64,000 bases of DNA from Bifidobacterium apri (GTDB lineage: Bacteria; Actinomycetota; Actinomycetes; Actinomycetales; Bifidobacteriaceae): contig NZ_WBSO01000011.1 in assembly GCF_009299485.1 (NCBI RefSeq), positions 1 through 64,000 of the forward strand. The letters run 5' to 3'. Shown here in pieces: positions 25,601 through 34,649 of this stretch (position 1 is its first letter; each line of letters starts with the position of its first letter). Made by a program: the position numbers and the translations under genes. The notes under the pieces are model-generated. The model saw nothing but the letters and a program-made list of their open reading frames with translations, searched no databases and was not told the DNA's origin.

Positions 25601-25822
25601 CGCGCATGGCGGATTTGCACCGCCGCCCGCAACGGCAACTATCTGTGGTCAGGGCGTGCCACCCGGGCGGACATCCTGCCTGACGACCTTGATTCCCTCG
25701 GCGGCATGGCGGTGTACCTCGGATACGGGGCGAATCGTGGTCAGCGTTTTGAAAACGACATCCTCGCGTTGATGCGCCAATGTCGAGAAGTCGTCGAACG
25801 CCTGTTTTACGGGCAGCAATAA
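22667..25822 (+). CDS. glnE: Bifunctional glutamine synthetase adenylyltransferase/deadenylase
   Basis: A 1051-residue protein with two nucleotidyltransferase domains in tandem, as in all GlnE. The first (deadenylase side) has GMGKLGAQELNYVSDVDLIYV and RPEGKDGPLVR. The second (adenylylase side) has GMGRYGGREINFSSDADAILVY and RPEGKNGPLIR. Each is followed by a helical regulatory domain containing LGRGGLRDVEFTVQ or LGKGGLSDVEWTVQ. It sets the AMP state of glutamine synthetase in response to nitrogen. No glnA is in the window. It appears to be a single-gene unit, with the defence island inserted in front of it. GAA codons are common here, in contrast to the island. Confidence 0.96.
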   Translation: MDSSPAYPFSTRDLIHIGFQRLDEARSAFTALDAYGVDAEHIRHIADALASALDPDTALDNLVGIIESLPAHDDGLHSILEDDTAARKLIAVLGSSDKLGKLMRTRPDLIRAAALDPCRSCDYNHAQRVAKLLDAVQAVSLELGDAQSEGQTHLAYQATLPLAEATDRLRAAYRRQLAAIIAVDATAEHPDDIQPRISKALSDLADAALEAALAIARHETPDSARCRFSIIGMGKLGAQELNYVSDVDLIYVVEPTDSDTSTTMLTRIGTRLGTMLQRVCQSVIAGSTEPPLWQIDGGLRPEGKDGPLVRRLESHRTYYEQWAQNWEFQALLKARPAAGDEQLAQAYLDMTRPFVWSASKRDNFVQDCQQMRQRVERLIPDNLKDREIKLGRGGLRDVEFTVQMLQLVHGRSDTTLRKRGTLDALKALADGGYVSRKQSVKLAEDYRFERVLEHRQQMWELKRTHLFPDLGAGSIGGLERKRDIDIDTLSHNDELRRLSRAFGLHPEELVERYDETRREVRRLHLDIYYRPMLPISARMDDDQITLSDQATRERFESIGFADPDAAMRHVKALTDGLSRAARINRILLPAVLQWLGEGQNPDMGLLNWRRLEEHFGEDSDYLGFLRDSQSAAQRLCHILSNSRFLGDALNRSVESVTWLGDDDELRPRTRASLDVQCDGIIARNRSSLKDAATLLRAMRRHEIERIGLGWMSGVIDDDATLTGMTDVYDAIIDAALRWALEHRRDMMGLDGYPADITVIGMGRYGGREINFSSDADAILVYRANGTGTDGQETPDEALAGSYARQVTDDVRALLQGPSTLEPRIDLDLDLRPEGKNGPLIRSYASCEEYYGSWASTWERQALIRARFAAGDSVLAHDFLTNIADPMRYPTSPLTEQQIGEIRKLKARMEAERLPRGVRRDRHLKLGKGGLSDVEWTVQLLQLEHAGTCPQLRTGSTMGALDALEAEGIVGRKDADTLRRAWRICTAARNGNYLWSGRATRADILPDDLDSLGGMAVYLGYGANRGQRFENDILALMRQCREVVERLFYGQQ

Positions 25823-25842
25823 GCGTTCGCCGGCAAGTCCAA

Positions 25843-25886
25843 GCGCGCGCCCCCGAACGGGACCGTCCCATTTGGAGGGCGCGCGC
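25843..25886. terminator. GC-rich hairpin downstream of glnE
   Basis: GCGCGCGCCC at 25843-25852 pairs perfectly with GGGCGCGCGC at 25877-25886. No T-run follows, so efficient intrinsic termination is not assured. Confidence 0.5.
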
Positions 25887-25989
25887 CGGCGTTCACGGTC
25901 ACTCGCCGTCGGGCGCCGGCATGTCCCTGAATCGTCCTACAGTTGGCTAGGTCACATAAGGTGGCCACCTCTCAACAGGAAGGTGAGCC

Positions 25990-27021
25990 TTGTCTGAACA
26001 CAACACCCAGTTGCCGACATCCGGCGTTCCTCAAGATACAGAGCCGTCCATGGTCGGCAAAAGCGTGGTCACGCTTGATGATCTGACGACATCCCAGATC
26101 ATCGATCTGCTGCATAAAGCGCAGTACATCGAAACGCATCGTCATGAGGTGGCGCATACCTGCGACGGCAGGGTGCTGGCCACCCTTTTTTATGAGCCCA
26201 GCACGCGTACCCGACTGAGCTTTGAAACGGCTATGCTCCGGCTCGGCGGCCACGTGATCGGTTTCGCCGGCGCTCAATTGTCTTCAGTGACCAAGGGCGA
26301 ATCCATCGCCGACACCGTCAAAACCGTATCCAATCTCGTCGATGTCATCGCGATGCGCCACCCCAAAGAAGGCGCCGCACTCGTGGCGGCCAGGGCGGCC
26401 AAGGACTTCGGCATCCCCGTCATCAACGCCGGCGACGGCGGCCACATGCATCCCACCCAGACCCTCGCCGACCTGGCAACCATCACATCACGCTACGGCA
26501 GGATCACCGGCCTGACCATCGGCCTGTGCGGCGATCTGACGTTCGGCCGTACCGTGCATTCACTGGTCGAGACCCTGTGCCGGTTCGGCAACGTGAACTT
26601 CGTGCTCATCAGCCCCGACGAGCTCAAGATGCCCCGATACGTGATCGACCGCATCAAACGCGCCCCCTCATGCACCTACACCGAAGTGCGCGACCTGGCC
26701 GCGGTGATCGGCGACCTTGACGTGCTGTACATGACCCGCGTGCAGAAGGAACGCTTCTTCAACGAGGACGACTACCTGCGTCTGCGTGACACCTACATTC
26801 TCGACGAAGCGAAACTCCAACGCGCCAAGCCGGACATGGCCGTGCTTCACCCGCTGCCGCGCGTCAACGAAATCTCCGTGGACGTCGACCACGACCCGCG
26901 CGCCGCCTACTTCGAACAGGTGCACAACGGCATGCTCATGCGCATGGCGTTGGAAAGCTCGGTCGTCGGCGACACGCTGCCCGGATATGAGGAATGGAAG
27001 AACCAGGAGGTCCACGCCTGA
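25990..27021 (+). CDS. pyrB: Aspartate carbamoyltransferase, catalytic subunit
   Basis: A 343-residue enzyme making carbamoyl-aspartate, the first committed pyrimidine step. The carbamoyl-phosphate site FYEPSTRTRLSFE, the HPTQTLADL motif and the DVLYMTRVQKERF segment are intact, as is HPLPRVNEI near the C-terminus. The N-terminus has about 30 extra residues before the canonical start of the domain. The TTG start has GGAAGG about seven bases upstream. The stop overlaps the pyrI ATG by one base, so the catalytic and regulatory chains are co-translated. A palindrome AGGTGGCCACCT lies in the leader at about 25960, which may have a regulatory role. Confidence 0.96.
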   Translation: MSEHNTQLPTSGVPQDTEPSMVGKSVVTLDDLTTSQIIDLLHKAQYIETHRHEVAHTCDGRVLATLFYEPSTRTRLSFETAMLRLGGHVIGFAGAQLSSVTKGESIADTVKTVSNLVDVIAMRHPKEGAALVAARAAKDFGIPVINAGDGGHMHPTQTLADLATITSRYGRITGLTIGLCGDLTFGRTVHSLVETLCRFGNVNFVLISPDELKMPRYVIDRIKRAPSCTYTEVRDLAAVIGDLDVLYMTRVQKERFFNEDDYLRLRDTYILDEAKLQRAKPDMAVLHPLPRVNEISVDVDHDPRAAYFEQVHNGMLMRMALESSVVGDTLPGYEEWKNQEVHA

Positions 27022-27440
27022 TGGAAGTCACCAGCATTCGCAACGGCATCATCATCGACCACGTGCCTGCGGGCACCGCACTCAAGGTGCTGCAATATCT
27101 GAAAATCGACCCGACCAGCACGAAGCTCGCGCTCATCATGAACACGGACAGCCGCCAGTACGGTTCGAAAGACATCATCAAAATCGAGGATGCGGGGGAT
27201 ATCAACCTTGACGTGCTCGGGTTCATCGCCCGCCAGGCGACCATCGACATTGTGCGCGGCGGGAAAATCGTGCGCAAAGACAAGCCGAACCTGCCTGAGC
27301 ACATGGTCAACGTCATCAAATGCAAGAACCCGCGATGCGTGACCACCACCGAGCGCGGCATCGACCAGATGTTCCACTTGGTGCATTCCGAACGCCAGGA
27401 ATACCGTTGTGACTATTGCGACGAGGAAGCCAAGCTCTAA
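27021..27440 (+). CDS. pyrI: Aspartate carbamoyltransferase, regulatory subunit
   Basis: A 139-residue protein. The N-terminal nucleotide-binding domain begins MEVTSIRNGIIIDHVPAG. The C-terminal zinc domain has four Cys in CKNPRC and CDYC spacing. PyrI binds ATP/CTP and holds PyrB trimers in the allosteric dodecamer. It is directly coupled to pyrB (TGATG overlap). Presence of PyrI implies feedback control of flux by CTP, as in enteric bacteria. Confidence 0.95.
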   Translation: MEVTSIRNGIIIDHVPAGTALKVLQYLKIDPTSTKLALIMNTDSRQYGSKDIIKIEDAGDINLDVLGFIARQATIDIVRGGKIVRKDKPNLPEHMVNVIKCKNPRCVTTTERGIDQMFHLVHSERQEYRCDYCDEEAKL

Positions 27441-27478
27441 GCCACGTGCCGCAGGCGCCGACGAAAGGAACCAAGAGT

Positions 27479-28909
27479 ATGCTCACGCTGCATGACATCC
27501 GCGTATGGGATACGGGGGAGAGGATCGACCTGGTCATCCCCGGAACGGACAGCCGGCGATTCTTCGATGAGCCCGGCGCGGTGTCCGAAGGCGCGTTTGA
27601 CGCTTCAGCGCTGACGGTCGCCCCCGGATTCGCCGACCCGCACGTCCATTTCCGCGACCCCGGACAGACCTACAAGGAATCCATGCGTTCCGGGTGTGCG
27701 GCAGCGGCTTCCGGAGGGTATACGCGGGTGCTCATCATGCCGAACACGTTGCCTGCGATGGACGGCAAACCGGTCCATGCGGGCGCGCCCGGCGCCGATG
27801 ACGTGCTGGCGGCCCAAGCGTGCGACACCATCGATTATCTCCAGCATTACGACGCGACCCATGATTGTGCGCTGCCCGCACGGTACGACCTGTGCGTGTG
27901 CGCCTCCGTGGATCGCGCCGGAGCCCAGGCGACCGATCCGCAAGACTGGCGCGCGCACCTGCCCGGTGTCGCGGATGAGAGCAAAGACCCATACCAGCGG
28001 GCGCACCCGGTCACCGCGATCAGCGACGACGGCGCCGCCGTGCCGGACGCGATCCTCGACCAGGTGCTCGCCAATGCGAAAGCCACCGGGCTGTACTTGA
28101 TCGAGCATTGCGAACATCATGACAGCGGCATCATCAACGAGGGGCCGGTCAGCCATAAGCTCGGCGTGCCCGGCATCCCCGAGGACACCGAGCTGCGCAT
28201 CGTCACACGCGATATCGAAGCGGCGCGACGTACCGGTGTGCACATCCACTTCCAACACGTCAGTACAGCCGGATCCTTCGAAGCGATCCGCGCAGCCAAG
28301 GCGGAAGGCCTGCCCATCACCTGCGAGACCGCGCCACACTATATCGCGTTGAGCGACGAAGCGATCCTCACGTATGGCGTCATGGCGAAAATGAATCCTC
28401 CACTGCGTTCCGAAGCCGACCGGCGCGCAACGGTCGCGGCGATCGCGGACGGAACGGTAGACCTGATCGCCACAGACCACGCCCCGCACGCACAATCGGA
28501 GAAGGATGCCGGCCTGGAAGAAGCGCCGAACGGCATCATCGGCCTGGAATGCGCGTACGGCGTATGCCATCGGGTGCTGGTGGACGGCGGATTCATCTCC
28601 GAGCAGCGGCTCATCGAACTCATGTCTGCCGCTCCCGAACATCTGATGGGCCACGCACCCACCGATATCGCGGGATTGCTCAATACTTCCGCGCGGTGCG
28701 CGACCAAACGGACACTCGACCTGGCAGCGGTGGAACACCCGGAAACCGCGGATCTGGTGATTCTTGACACGTCCCGCCATTGGACGGTAGACAAGAACCG
28801 CTTCCATTCCAAGGCGCGCAACACGCCATTCGACGGCTGGCAGGTCACTGGCCTTCCGGTCGCCACCATCATCGGATCGAAACTGGTGTTCTCCCGCATC
28901 GGGGCCTGA
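27479..28909 (+). CDS. pyrC: Dihydroorotase
   Basis: A 476-residue amidohydrolase that cyclises carbamoyl-aspartate. Metal ligands lie in DPHVHFRDPG near residue 45 and in ATDHAPHAQSEKD near 340. GFADPHVHF is typical of class I dihydroorotases. There is a longer than usual insertion around residues 90-150. ATG 27479 is preceded by AAAGGA about ten bases upstream. It lies 38 bases after pyrI within the same operon. Confidence 0.93.
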   Translation: MLTLHDIRVWDTGERIDLVIPGTDSRRFFDEPGAVSEGAFDASALTVAPGFADPHVHFRDPGQTYKESMRSGCAAAASGGYTRVLIMPNTLPAMDGKPVHAGAPGADDVLAAQACDTIDYLQHYDATHDCALPARYDLCVCASVDRAGAQATDPQDWRAHLPGVADESKDPYQRAHPVTAISDDGAAVPDAILDQVLANAKATGLYLIEHCEHHDSGIINEGPVSHKLGVPGIPEDTELRIVTRDIEAARRTGVHIHFQHVSTAGSFEAIRAAKAEGLPITCETAPHYIALSDEAILTYGVMAKMNPPLRSEADRRATVAAIADGTVDLIATDHAPHAQSEKDAGLEEAPNGIIGLECAYGVCHRVLVDGGFISEQRLIELMSAAPEHLMGHAPTDIAGLLNTSARCATKRTLDLAAVEHPETADLVILDTSRHWTVDKNRFHSKARNTPFDGWQVTGLPVATIIGSKLVFSRIGA

Positions 28910-28960
28910 TCCGGCCATTGACACGAACCCACATGCCCACAGCGTTCTGAAAGAGGGAAG

Positions 28961-29926
28961 ATGGACAAGCTCATCGAAGCGATTCAAACGACGCACAATC
29001 CGAGTGTCGTCGGGCTGGACCCGACCGACCAAGTGGTGCCCGCACCACTCATCGACTCCTTCCATGAGGAGGTCGCCGACCAAGTCGATGACCCGACAGA
29101 AATCCCCGCCATGCAGCGCGCGGTGGCGTATTTCGAGTTCAACCGTGCGATCATCGACGCGATCGCAGGTATCGTTCCGGCCGTCAAACCGCAGATCGCA
29201 ATGTATGAGGCGCTTGGGCCCGCAGGCATCGACACCTACGAGATGACGTGCGAATACGCGCAATCCCAAGGCCTGTACGTGCTGGGGGACATCAAGCGCG
29301 GGGACATCGGCTCGACAGCCGCGGCCTACGCCCGACATTTGGGCGGATTGACCGTGGACGACAGCGATACCCTTGATCTGTGGCATGAGGATGCGGTCAC
29401 CGTCAACCCGTATCTTGGCACGGACGGCATCACCCCGTTCGTGGACGCAGCCGCATCCGCCGACAAGGATCTTTTCGTGCTGGTACGCACGTCCAACCCG
29501 TCCAGCAAGGAGATTCAGGAGCTGGAACTCGCCGACGGGACGCGCCTGTACGAGCATGTCGCCGATCTGGTGGAACAGTGGGGTGCCGGTTCACTGGGCG
29601 CGTCCGGCTATTCGCGTGTCGGCGCGGTCGTCGGTGCCACGCATCCCGAACAGGGCAAGCGCCTGCGTGAACGCATGCCGCACACCTTCTTCCTGGTACC
29701 CGGCTACGGGGCTCAGGGCGGTACCGCGCAGGACGTTGCCGGTATGTTCGATGCCAACGGTCACGGGGCGATCGTCAACTCCTCGCGAGGCATCATCGGC
29801 GCCTGGCGCAAGAGCGGCGCATACAACGCCGGCATGTCCGCCGACGATGCGCTCGCCTTGGTCGCCACCAGCGCGCGGGATGCGGCGATTGCCATGCGCG
29901 ACGATCTCGGGGCGGCGCTCGCCTGA
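28961..29926 (+). CDS. pyrF: Orotidine 5'-phosphate decarboxylase (type 2)
   Basis: A 321-residue enzyme forming UMP. The family signature is clear: VGLDPT, KPQIAMYE and the catalytic DIKRGDIGSTAAAYA. NSSRGIIGAW binds the phosphate near the C-terminus. The length identifies the longer type 2 form common in actinobacteria. AGAGGGAAG precedes the ATG. The gene lies 51 bases after pyrC. Confidence 0.95.
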   Translation: MDKLIEAIQTTHNPSVVGLDPTDQVVPAPLIDSFHEEVADQVDDPTEIPAMQRAVAYFEFNRAIIDAIAGIVPAVKPQIAMYEALGPAGIDTYEMTCEYAQSQGLYVLGDIKRGDIGSTAAAYARHLGGLTVDDSDTLDLWHEDAVTVNPYLGTDGITPFVDAAASADKDLFVLVRTSNPSSKEIQELELADGTRLYEHVADLVEQWGAGSLGASGYSRVGAVVGATHPEQGKRLRERMPHTFFLVPGYGAQGGTAQDVAGMFDANGHGAIVNSSRGIIGAWRKSGAYNAGMSADDALALVATSARDAAIAMRDDLGAALA

Positions 29927-30027
29927 CACACCGGTACCACGGCGAAACACCGGAGATTTACAATGCACGCGTCGGCATACGCCGCACGCTCAGCTACCCA
30001 CAGCCACCCAAGCCCAAAGGAGAGGCA

Positions 30028-30852
30028 ATGCCCAACGCAACGTTTATCCCAACCTTCGACGTGACCGCCGAAGCGTCCCGTGCGGGACGATTCCCCGGCA
30101 GGCGCACCGTACCGGTGGTGGATAACCGCAGATTGTCCGATGGCATCTATCGGCTGACCTTCCGCGACAGCTACATCGCGGGACGCGCCAAGCCCGCCCA
30201 GTTCGTGGATCTGTATACGGCGGATCCCACGCGCCTGATGCCGCGTCCCTTCGGGGTCAGCGAAGTCCATGGAGACGACGTCAGCCTGATTTTCGCCGTC
30301 GTCGGCAAAGGCACCGAGGAGTTCTCCCATCTTGTCGCAGGCGATACCGTGGATGTGATGGGCCCGTTGGGACGGGGATTCGACATGAAGGCGTCGGCCA
30401 ATTACGTGCTGGTGGCTGGTGGCCTTGGTGTGCCGCCGCTGCTGTACGCCGCCCAGAAGCTTTCCCTGCGCGATGATGCGACCGCGACCGCAGCGTTCGG
30501 ATACCGTGACGAGCGGTTCGCTGATGATCTGGTGGCGCCATACGCTGAACGCGTGGAAAGCATCACCAACGCGCAAGGCAATGTCGTCGATCTGCTCGAC
30601 TCGATTGAGGATTCACTGGTCAACGGGGATCTGCCCCCGGTCATTCTCTCCTGCGGTCCGATGCCGATGATGCGTGCCGTCGCCTCGTGGGCGGTCGCAC
30701 GCGGCATCCCATGCCAGCTGAGCCTCGAGGCGCGTATGGGATGCGGATACGGCACCTGTTATGTCTGCGTCGTCGATACGGCGTCAGGACGGCAGAAAGT
30801 GTGTGTCGCCGGTCCGGTGTTCACCCCGGAACAGCTTGGATGGGACAAGTAG
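30028..30852 (+). CDS. pyrK: Dihydroorotate dehydrogenase electron-transfer subunit
   Basis: A 274-residue FAD and [2Fe-2S] protein that passes electrons from the dehydrogenase to NAD. The FAD-binding domain includes RPFGVSEV, and the NAD-binding region has LVAGGLGVPPL. The iron-sulphur Cys residues are in MGCGYGTCYVCVV and VCVAGP. About 30 residues precede the usual family start. AAAGGAG lies upstream of the ATG. It pairs with pyrD to form the class 1B enzyme. Confidence 0.93.
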   Translation: MPNATFIPTFDVTAEASRAGRFPGRRTVPVVDNRRLSDGIYRLTFRDSYIAGRAKPAQFVDLYTADPTRLMPRPFGVSEVHGDDVSLIFAVVGKGTEEFSHLVAGDTVDVMGPLGRGFDMKASANYVLVAGGLGVPPLLYAAQKLSLRDDATATAAFGYRDERFADDLVAPYAERVESITNAQGNVVDLLDSIEDSLVNGDLPPVILSCGPMPMMRAVASWAVARGIPCQLSLEARMGCGYGTCYVCVVDTASGRQKVCVAGPVFTPEQLGWDK

Positions 30853-30878
30853 AGGCCAAAACGATGCAGGAGCAGCAC

Positions 30879-31820
30879 ATGAACAAGCAGATCAACGTAT
30901 ACGAGCCGCATGAATGGAAGCACAGCACTGTCGTCGCGGGTGTGGAATGGAAAAACCCGGTCGGCACGGCCTCCGGTACGTTCCAATACGATGCATGCCA
31001 CTGGTTCTACGATGTCAGCCAGATGGGCGCGGTCACCACGAAAGGCGTCTCCCCGGTGCCGTGGGAGGGCAATCCCGGACCGCGCACCACGGAAAGCCCT
31101 TCGGGGACGGTCAACTCCGTCGGCTTGCAGAACCCCGGTGTCGATCATTATCTGGTCGACGAGCTGCCCAAGCTGAAGAAGGAAGGCGCGACGGTGGTCA
31201 CCAATGTGGCAGGCCACTGCGATGATGATTACGCCGAAGTGGTGGCGAAACTCGCCGACTGCCCTGCGGATATGCTGGAGATCAACGTCAGCTGCCCGAA
31301 TGTCACGCATGGCGGTATGAGCGTGGGAACCGACCCTGTGGCACTCAACCGGCTGATCACCCGGCTTCGTCATCTCACGACGAAACCCATGATCGTCAAA
31401 CTCACCCCGAACGTGACCGATATCGTGTCCATCGCGAAAGCCGCGGTGGATGGCGGTGCGGACGCGCTGAGCATGATCAACACGCTGGTTGGCATGCGCA
31501 TCGATATCCGCACCGGCGAACCGATTCTCGCGAACCGCACGGGCGGCGTGTCCGGTCCGGCGATCCTGCCGGTCGGGCTGAGCTTCGTGTGGCGGGTGCG
31601 GCAGGCGCTGCCTGACATTCCGATCATCGGCATCGGTGGTATCGATTCGGGCGAAAAAGCGCTGGAATACCTGTATGCCGGGGCGAATGCGGTCGAAGTC
31701 GGGGCAGCGGCGTTGTATGAGCCGACCGCGCCGATGCGCGTGGCCCGCGAGCTGGACGACTTGCTTGATTCTCGGCCGGAGCTTGCGGCGAAGCTCGCAG
31801 CGGGACAGACCTGGCGGTGA
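30879..31820 (+). CDS. pyrD: Dihydroorotate dehydrogenase, catalytic subunit (class 1B)
   Basis: A 313-residue FMN TIM-barrel enzyme. [25 protein letters not shown] and EINVSCPNV are family motifs. The catalytic Cys lies in NVSCPN (class 1). [10 protein letters not shown] and [19 protein letters not shown] complete the FMN site. ATG 30864 is an alternative start, but AGGAG at 30867-30872 serves ATG 30879 better. Its neighbour pyrK makes it an NAD-linked enzyme. Confidence 0.94.
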   Translation: MNKQINVYEPHEWKHSTVVAGVEWKNPVGTASGTFQYDACHWFYDVSQMGAVTTKGVSPVPWEGNPGPRTTESPSGTVNSVGLQNPGVDHYLVDELPKLKKEGATVVTNVAGHCDDDYAEVVAKLADCPADMLEINVSCPNVTHGGMSVGTDPVALNRLITRLRHLTTKPMIVKLTPNVTDIVSIAKAAVDGGADALSMINTLVGMRIDIRTGEPILANRTGGVSGPAILPVGLSFVWRVRQALPDIPIIGIGGIDSGEKALEYLYAGANAVEVGAAALYEPTAPMRVARELDDLLDSRPELAAKLAAGQTWR

Positions 31821-31929
31821 CGGTCAACCCCCTTGCGGTACTCTGATGTGCGGAAAGGACTTGTGCCCAGCACAGGTATCGGTCGCGTCGGATCAGGCGC
31901 GACCGAAGATAGAAAGGACATTCTCGCAT

Positions 31930-32634
31930 ATGACTGAGCAGAAAGTGCCGCTCGACCGGAGATTCACCTCGTTCCTCCTGCAGTCGCAGGCGTTGAAGTT
32001 CGGGGACTTCACGTTGAAATCCGGTCGTCGATCCCCGTACTTCATCAATGCGGGCGCTTTCGACACCGGCCGTAAGATTGCGCTGCTCGGCTCGTTCTAT
32101 GCTGAGAAGATCAACGCTGCTATTTCGTCGGGTATCCTGCCTGACGATATCGACACGGTGTTCGGGCCTGCCTATAAAGGCATTCCGCTCGCCGTGTCGA
32201 CGGCGATCGCGTTGACCGCCCAATACGATATGGGTGTGGGCTACACCTTCGACCGTAAGGAACGCAAGGATCACGGGGACGGGGGTATGTTCGTCGGCAC
32301 CCAGCTGCGTGACGGCATGAACGTGCTGCTGGTTGACGACGTGATGACCGCAGGCACCGCCGTTCGCGAGGTCGTTCCCAAGCTGCGTGAAGCGGCTGAC
32401 GTGCATATCGTCGGCCTTGTCCTGTCCGTCGACCGTATGGAGAAGACGCGTGACAGCGACCTGTCCGCCGTCGCAGCCGTGCAGCAGGAGTTCGGATTCC
32501 CGGTTATTTCCATCGCGAATGTGCGTGAGATTTTCGATGCGGCTTCGCAGATGACCGGCGATGACGGTCTGCCGTTGCTTGACGACGACATCAAAACGCG
32601 GGCCAAGGATTATCTTGAACGCTATGGTGCGTGA
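31930..32634 (+). CDS. pyrE: Orotate phosphoribosyltransferase
   Basis: A 234-residue type I phosphoribosyltransferase converting orotate to OMP. The PRPP-binding loop [13 protein letters not shown] is intact, as are [13 protein letters not shown] and [17 protein letters not shown] lies about ten bases before the ATG. It closes the pyr operon, so the window contains every step from carbamoyl-phosphate to UMP except carbamoyl-phosphate synthase. Confidence 0.96.
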   Translation: MTEQKVPLDRRFTSFLLQSQALKFGDFTLKSGRRSPYFINAGAFDTGRKIALLGSFYAEKINAAISSGILPDDIDTVFGPAYKGIPLAVSTAIALTAQYDMGVGYTFDRKERKDHGDGGMFVGTQLRDGMNVLLVDDVMTAGTAVREVVPKLREAADVHIVGLVLSVDRMEKTRDSDLSAVAAVQQEFGFPVISIANVREIFDAASQMTGDDGLPLLDDDIKTRAKDYLERYGA

Positions 32635-32654
32635 CGCGGCACGCGTATGAACAC

Positions 32655-32698
32655 GACGGCCGGCCGGGAACCCGATACGGATTTTCCGGCCGGCCGTC
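32655..32698 (+). terminator. Hairpin terminating the pyr operon
   Basis: A perfect 13-bp stem pairs 32655-32667 with 32686-32698. It lies 20 bases after pyrE and before the convergent LysR gene. No strong T-run follows (ATATATGCC), so it may act in combination with other signals. Confidence 0.7.
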
Positions 32699-32799
32699 AT
32701 ATATGCCGCTATATTTGCCGTCGTATATTGTTCCAGTATTGTCCCAGACAGGAAGGATGTTCTTCCTTCCTGTCCGTCCTTCTGTCTGATGGGCTTGGC

Positions 32800-33723
32800 T
32801 CAGTCGATGAGCTTGTACCCGTGCGAAGCGATCACCGTCCGCAGCTTGTCCAAATACGTCTGTGCCGCGGACGACAGCTTGGCGCGTTCGTTGGTGATCC
32901 AGCCGAGCAGCATGGTCTCGTCGGTGTCCAGCGGCACGGTGACGATTTTCTCATTGTTGAGATCACCGTTGTCGATGCCTGTGCACACGGTGTAGCCGTT
33001 GAGTCCGATGATGAAGTTGAGGATGGTCGCACGGTCGGTCACGTTGATCTGCTTGGGGGAGTATTCCGGCCACACCGCTTCCTCGGCGAAATAGAAGCTG
33101 CCCTCCGACCCCTGCTCATACTGGATGAACGGGAAGGGCTTGAGGTCTTCCATGGTGACTTTCTTCTTGCCTGCCAGCGGGTTGCTCCGTGAAATGAACA
33201 CGTGCAGATTCGCGCGGAACAGCGGGTGGAACACGAGATGCTTCTCGCGTAGCAGCTTGTTGATCACGTTCTTGTTGAAATCGGACAGATACAGGATGCC
33301 GATTTCGGATTGCATATTCGCGACCTGGTTGATGATGTCCTTGGTGCGCGTCTCGCGGATGGTGAACTCGTATTCGTCGGATTTGATGGAATTGATCATC
33401 TCGACGAACGCCTCGACGGCGAACATGTAATGCTGGGTGGATACGCTGCACAGCTGCTTGCGCGGCTTGGCGTTCTTATAGCGTTCCTCGAGCAGCGAAG
33501 CCTGATCGAGCACCTGCCGGGCATAGGTGAGGAATTCCGCGCCGTCCACGGTCAGGGCGATGCCCTGGGATGAGCGGGTGAAAATCTCGATACCCAGTTC
33601 GTGTTCCAGTTCCTTGACCGATGAGCTCAAGGCCGGTTGTGACACATACAGTTCGTGGGACGCCTCGTTCATCGATCCGCATTCCACGATTTTGACGATG
33701 TACTTCAGTTGCAAGAGAGTCAT
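32800..33723 (-). CDS. LysR-family transcriptional regulator
   Basis: A 307-residue regulator. The N-terminal winged helix-turn-helix spans residues 1-60, with LQLKYIVKIVECGSMNEASHELYVSQPALS-type sequence and LEHELGIEIFTRSSQGI. The effector-binding domain follows from about residue 90. It converges on pyrE. The target is unknown; LysR regulators often control a divergent neighbour, but the adjacent HAD gene lies on the same strand upstream. The ribosome binding site AGGA is weak and about eight bases from the ATG. Confidence 0.9.
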   Translation of the reverse strand: MTLLQLKYIVKIVECGSMNEASHELYVSQPALSSSVKELEHELGIEIFTRSSQGIALTVDGAEFLTYARQVLDQASLLEERYKNAKPRKQLCSVSTQHYMFAVEAFVEMINSIKSDEYEFTIRETRTKDIINQVANMQSEIGILYLSDFNKNVINKLLREKHLVFHPLFRANLHVFISRSNPLAGKKKVTMEDLKPFPFIQYEQGSEGSFYFAEEAVWPEYSPKQINVTDRATILNFIIGLNGYTVCTGIDNGDLNNEKIVTVPLDTDETMLLGWITNERAKLSSAAQTYLDKLRTVIASHGYKLID

Positions 33724-33791
33724 AAAAGAATCCTATATCACAAGGATGTCAACAACCAGACGGTTATATCCGCATTGTGGCGTGACAGGAC

Positions 33792-34472
33792 TCAGATCCG
33801 CACGCCCAATGATTGCAGGTCGCGCCTGGCATGTGTCGCATCGTCGAACAGGAACGCATGCATGCCGACGGATGCCGCCCCGTCGATATTGCGCGGTGTG
33901 TCGTCGAAGAACACGCTCGACGCAGGATCAGCGATGCCGAAACGGTCCAACGCCAAACGGTAGAAGCCGGCGTTCGGCTTGAACTGCTTCTCCACGCCCG
34001 ACACCACGGTCCCGTCCAGCAGCCGCTTCAGGCTCGGGAATTTCTCGAACGCGAAATGGAACGTCTCATACGACCAGTTCGTCAACCCCCACACGCCGTA
34101 TCCGGCTGTTTTCAAATCCTCAAGCAGGGCTTGCATACCCGGGATGATACGTGTCAGGGAATCATCATACCGGGCGATGTAATCGGCGAAGATATCCGCG
34201 ATCTCATCGCCATGCTCGTTCCTGACATCCGGAAGAATATCCGCGAGCGCCTCGCCATGATCCATTCGATCCTCGTAATCGAAGAAACCGTACGGGTCAT
34301 CCACGGCGCAAATCCGGTCCACCAGATCATCGGGGTAGTGGCCACGCAACGCGGCGGCGCACTGCCAGTCGATCAGTACACCGCAAAAATCGAACACGAC
34401 ATCGCTGATGCCGGTCGGCGTTGATGCCGTCTCCTGTCGTCCTGCCGATGTCTGACTTGCCAGTGTTGTCAT
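33792..34472 (-). CDS. HAD-family hydrolase
   Basis: A 226-residue haloacid dehalogenase-type phosphatase. Motif I is VVFDFCGVLIDW, in which the usual second Asp is replaced, as in the YihX-like FDxGxV group. Motif II is WGLTNWS, motif III the Lys in KQFKPNAGFY and motif IV FFDDTPRNIDGA. The substrate is unknown; YihX relatives act on sugar phosphates. ATG at 34472 has a strong GGAAGGGA about five bases upstream. An upstream in-frame start at 34562 has none. Confidence 0.85.
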   Translation of the reverse strand: MTTLASQTSAGRQETASTPTGISDVVFDFCGVLIDWQCAAALRGHYPDDLVDRICAVDDPYGFFDYEDRMDHGEALADILPDVRNEHGDEIADIFADYIARYDDSLTRIIPGMQALLEDLKTAGYGVWGLTNWSYETFHFAFEKFPSLKRLLDGTVVSGVEKQFKPNAGFYRLALDRFGIADPASSVFFDDTPRNIDGAASVGMHAFLFDDATHARRDLQSLGVRI

Positions 34473-34649
34473 GCTGTCCCTTCCTGATGGGCCTCGGCCA
34501 TGGTCGCCGGCGGCGCGCGTCACATCATCAGTCGGCTCCGCCTGTGACGAAGCTCGCACCACAGTCTAGCGGCAACCGCCTCGGACTTGCAAAGACCGGC
34601 GTATCGGAGACATGAACGTATCGGAAACGGATCGCAAACAGGGCTTCCC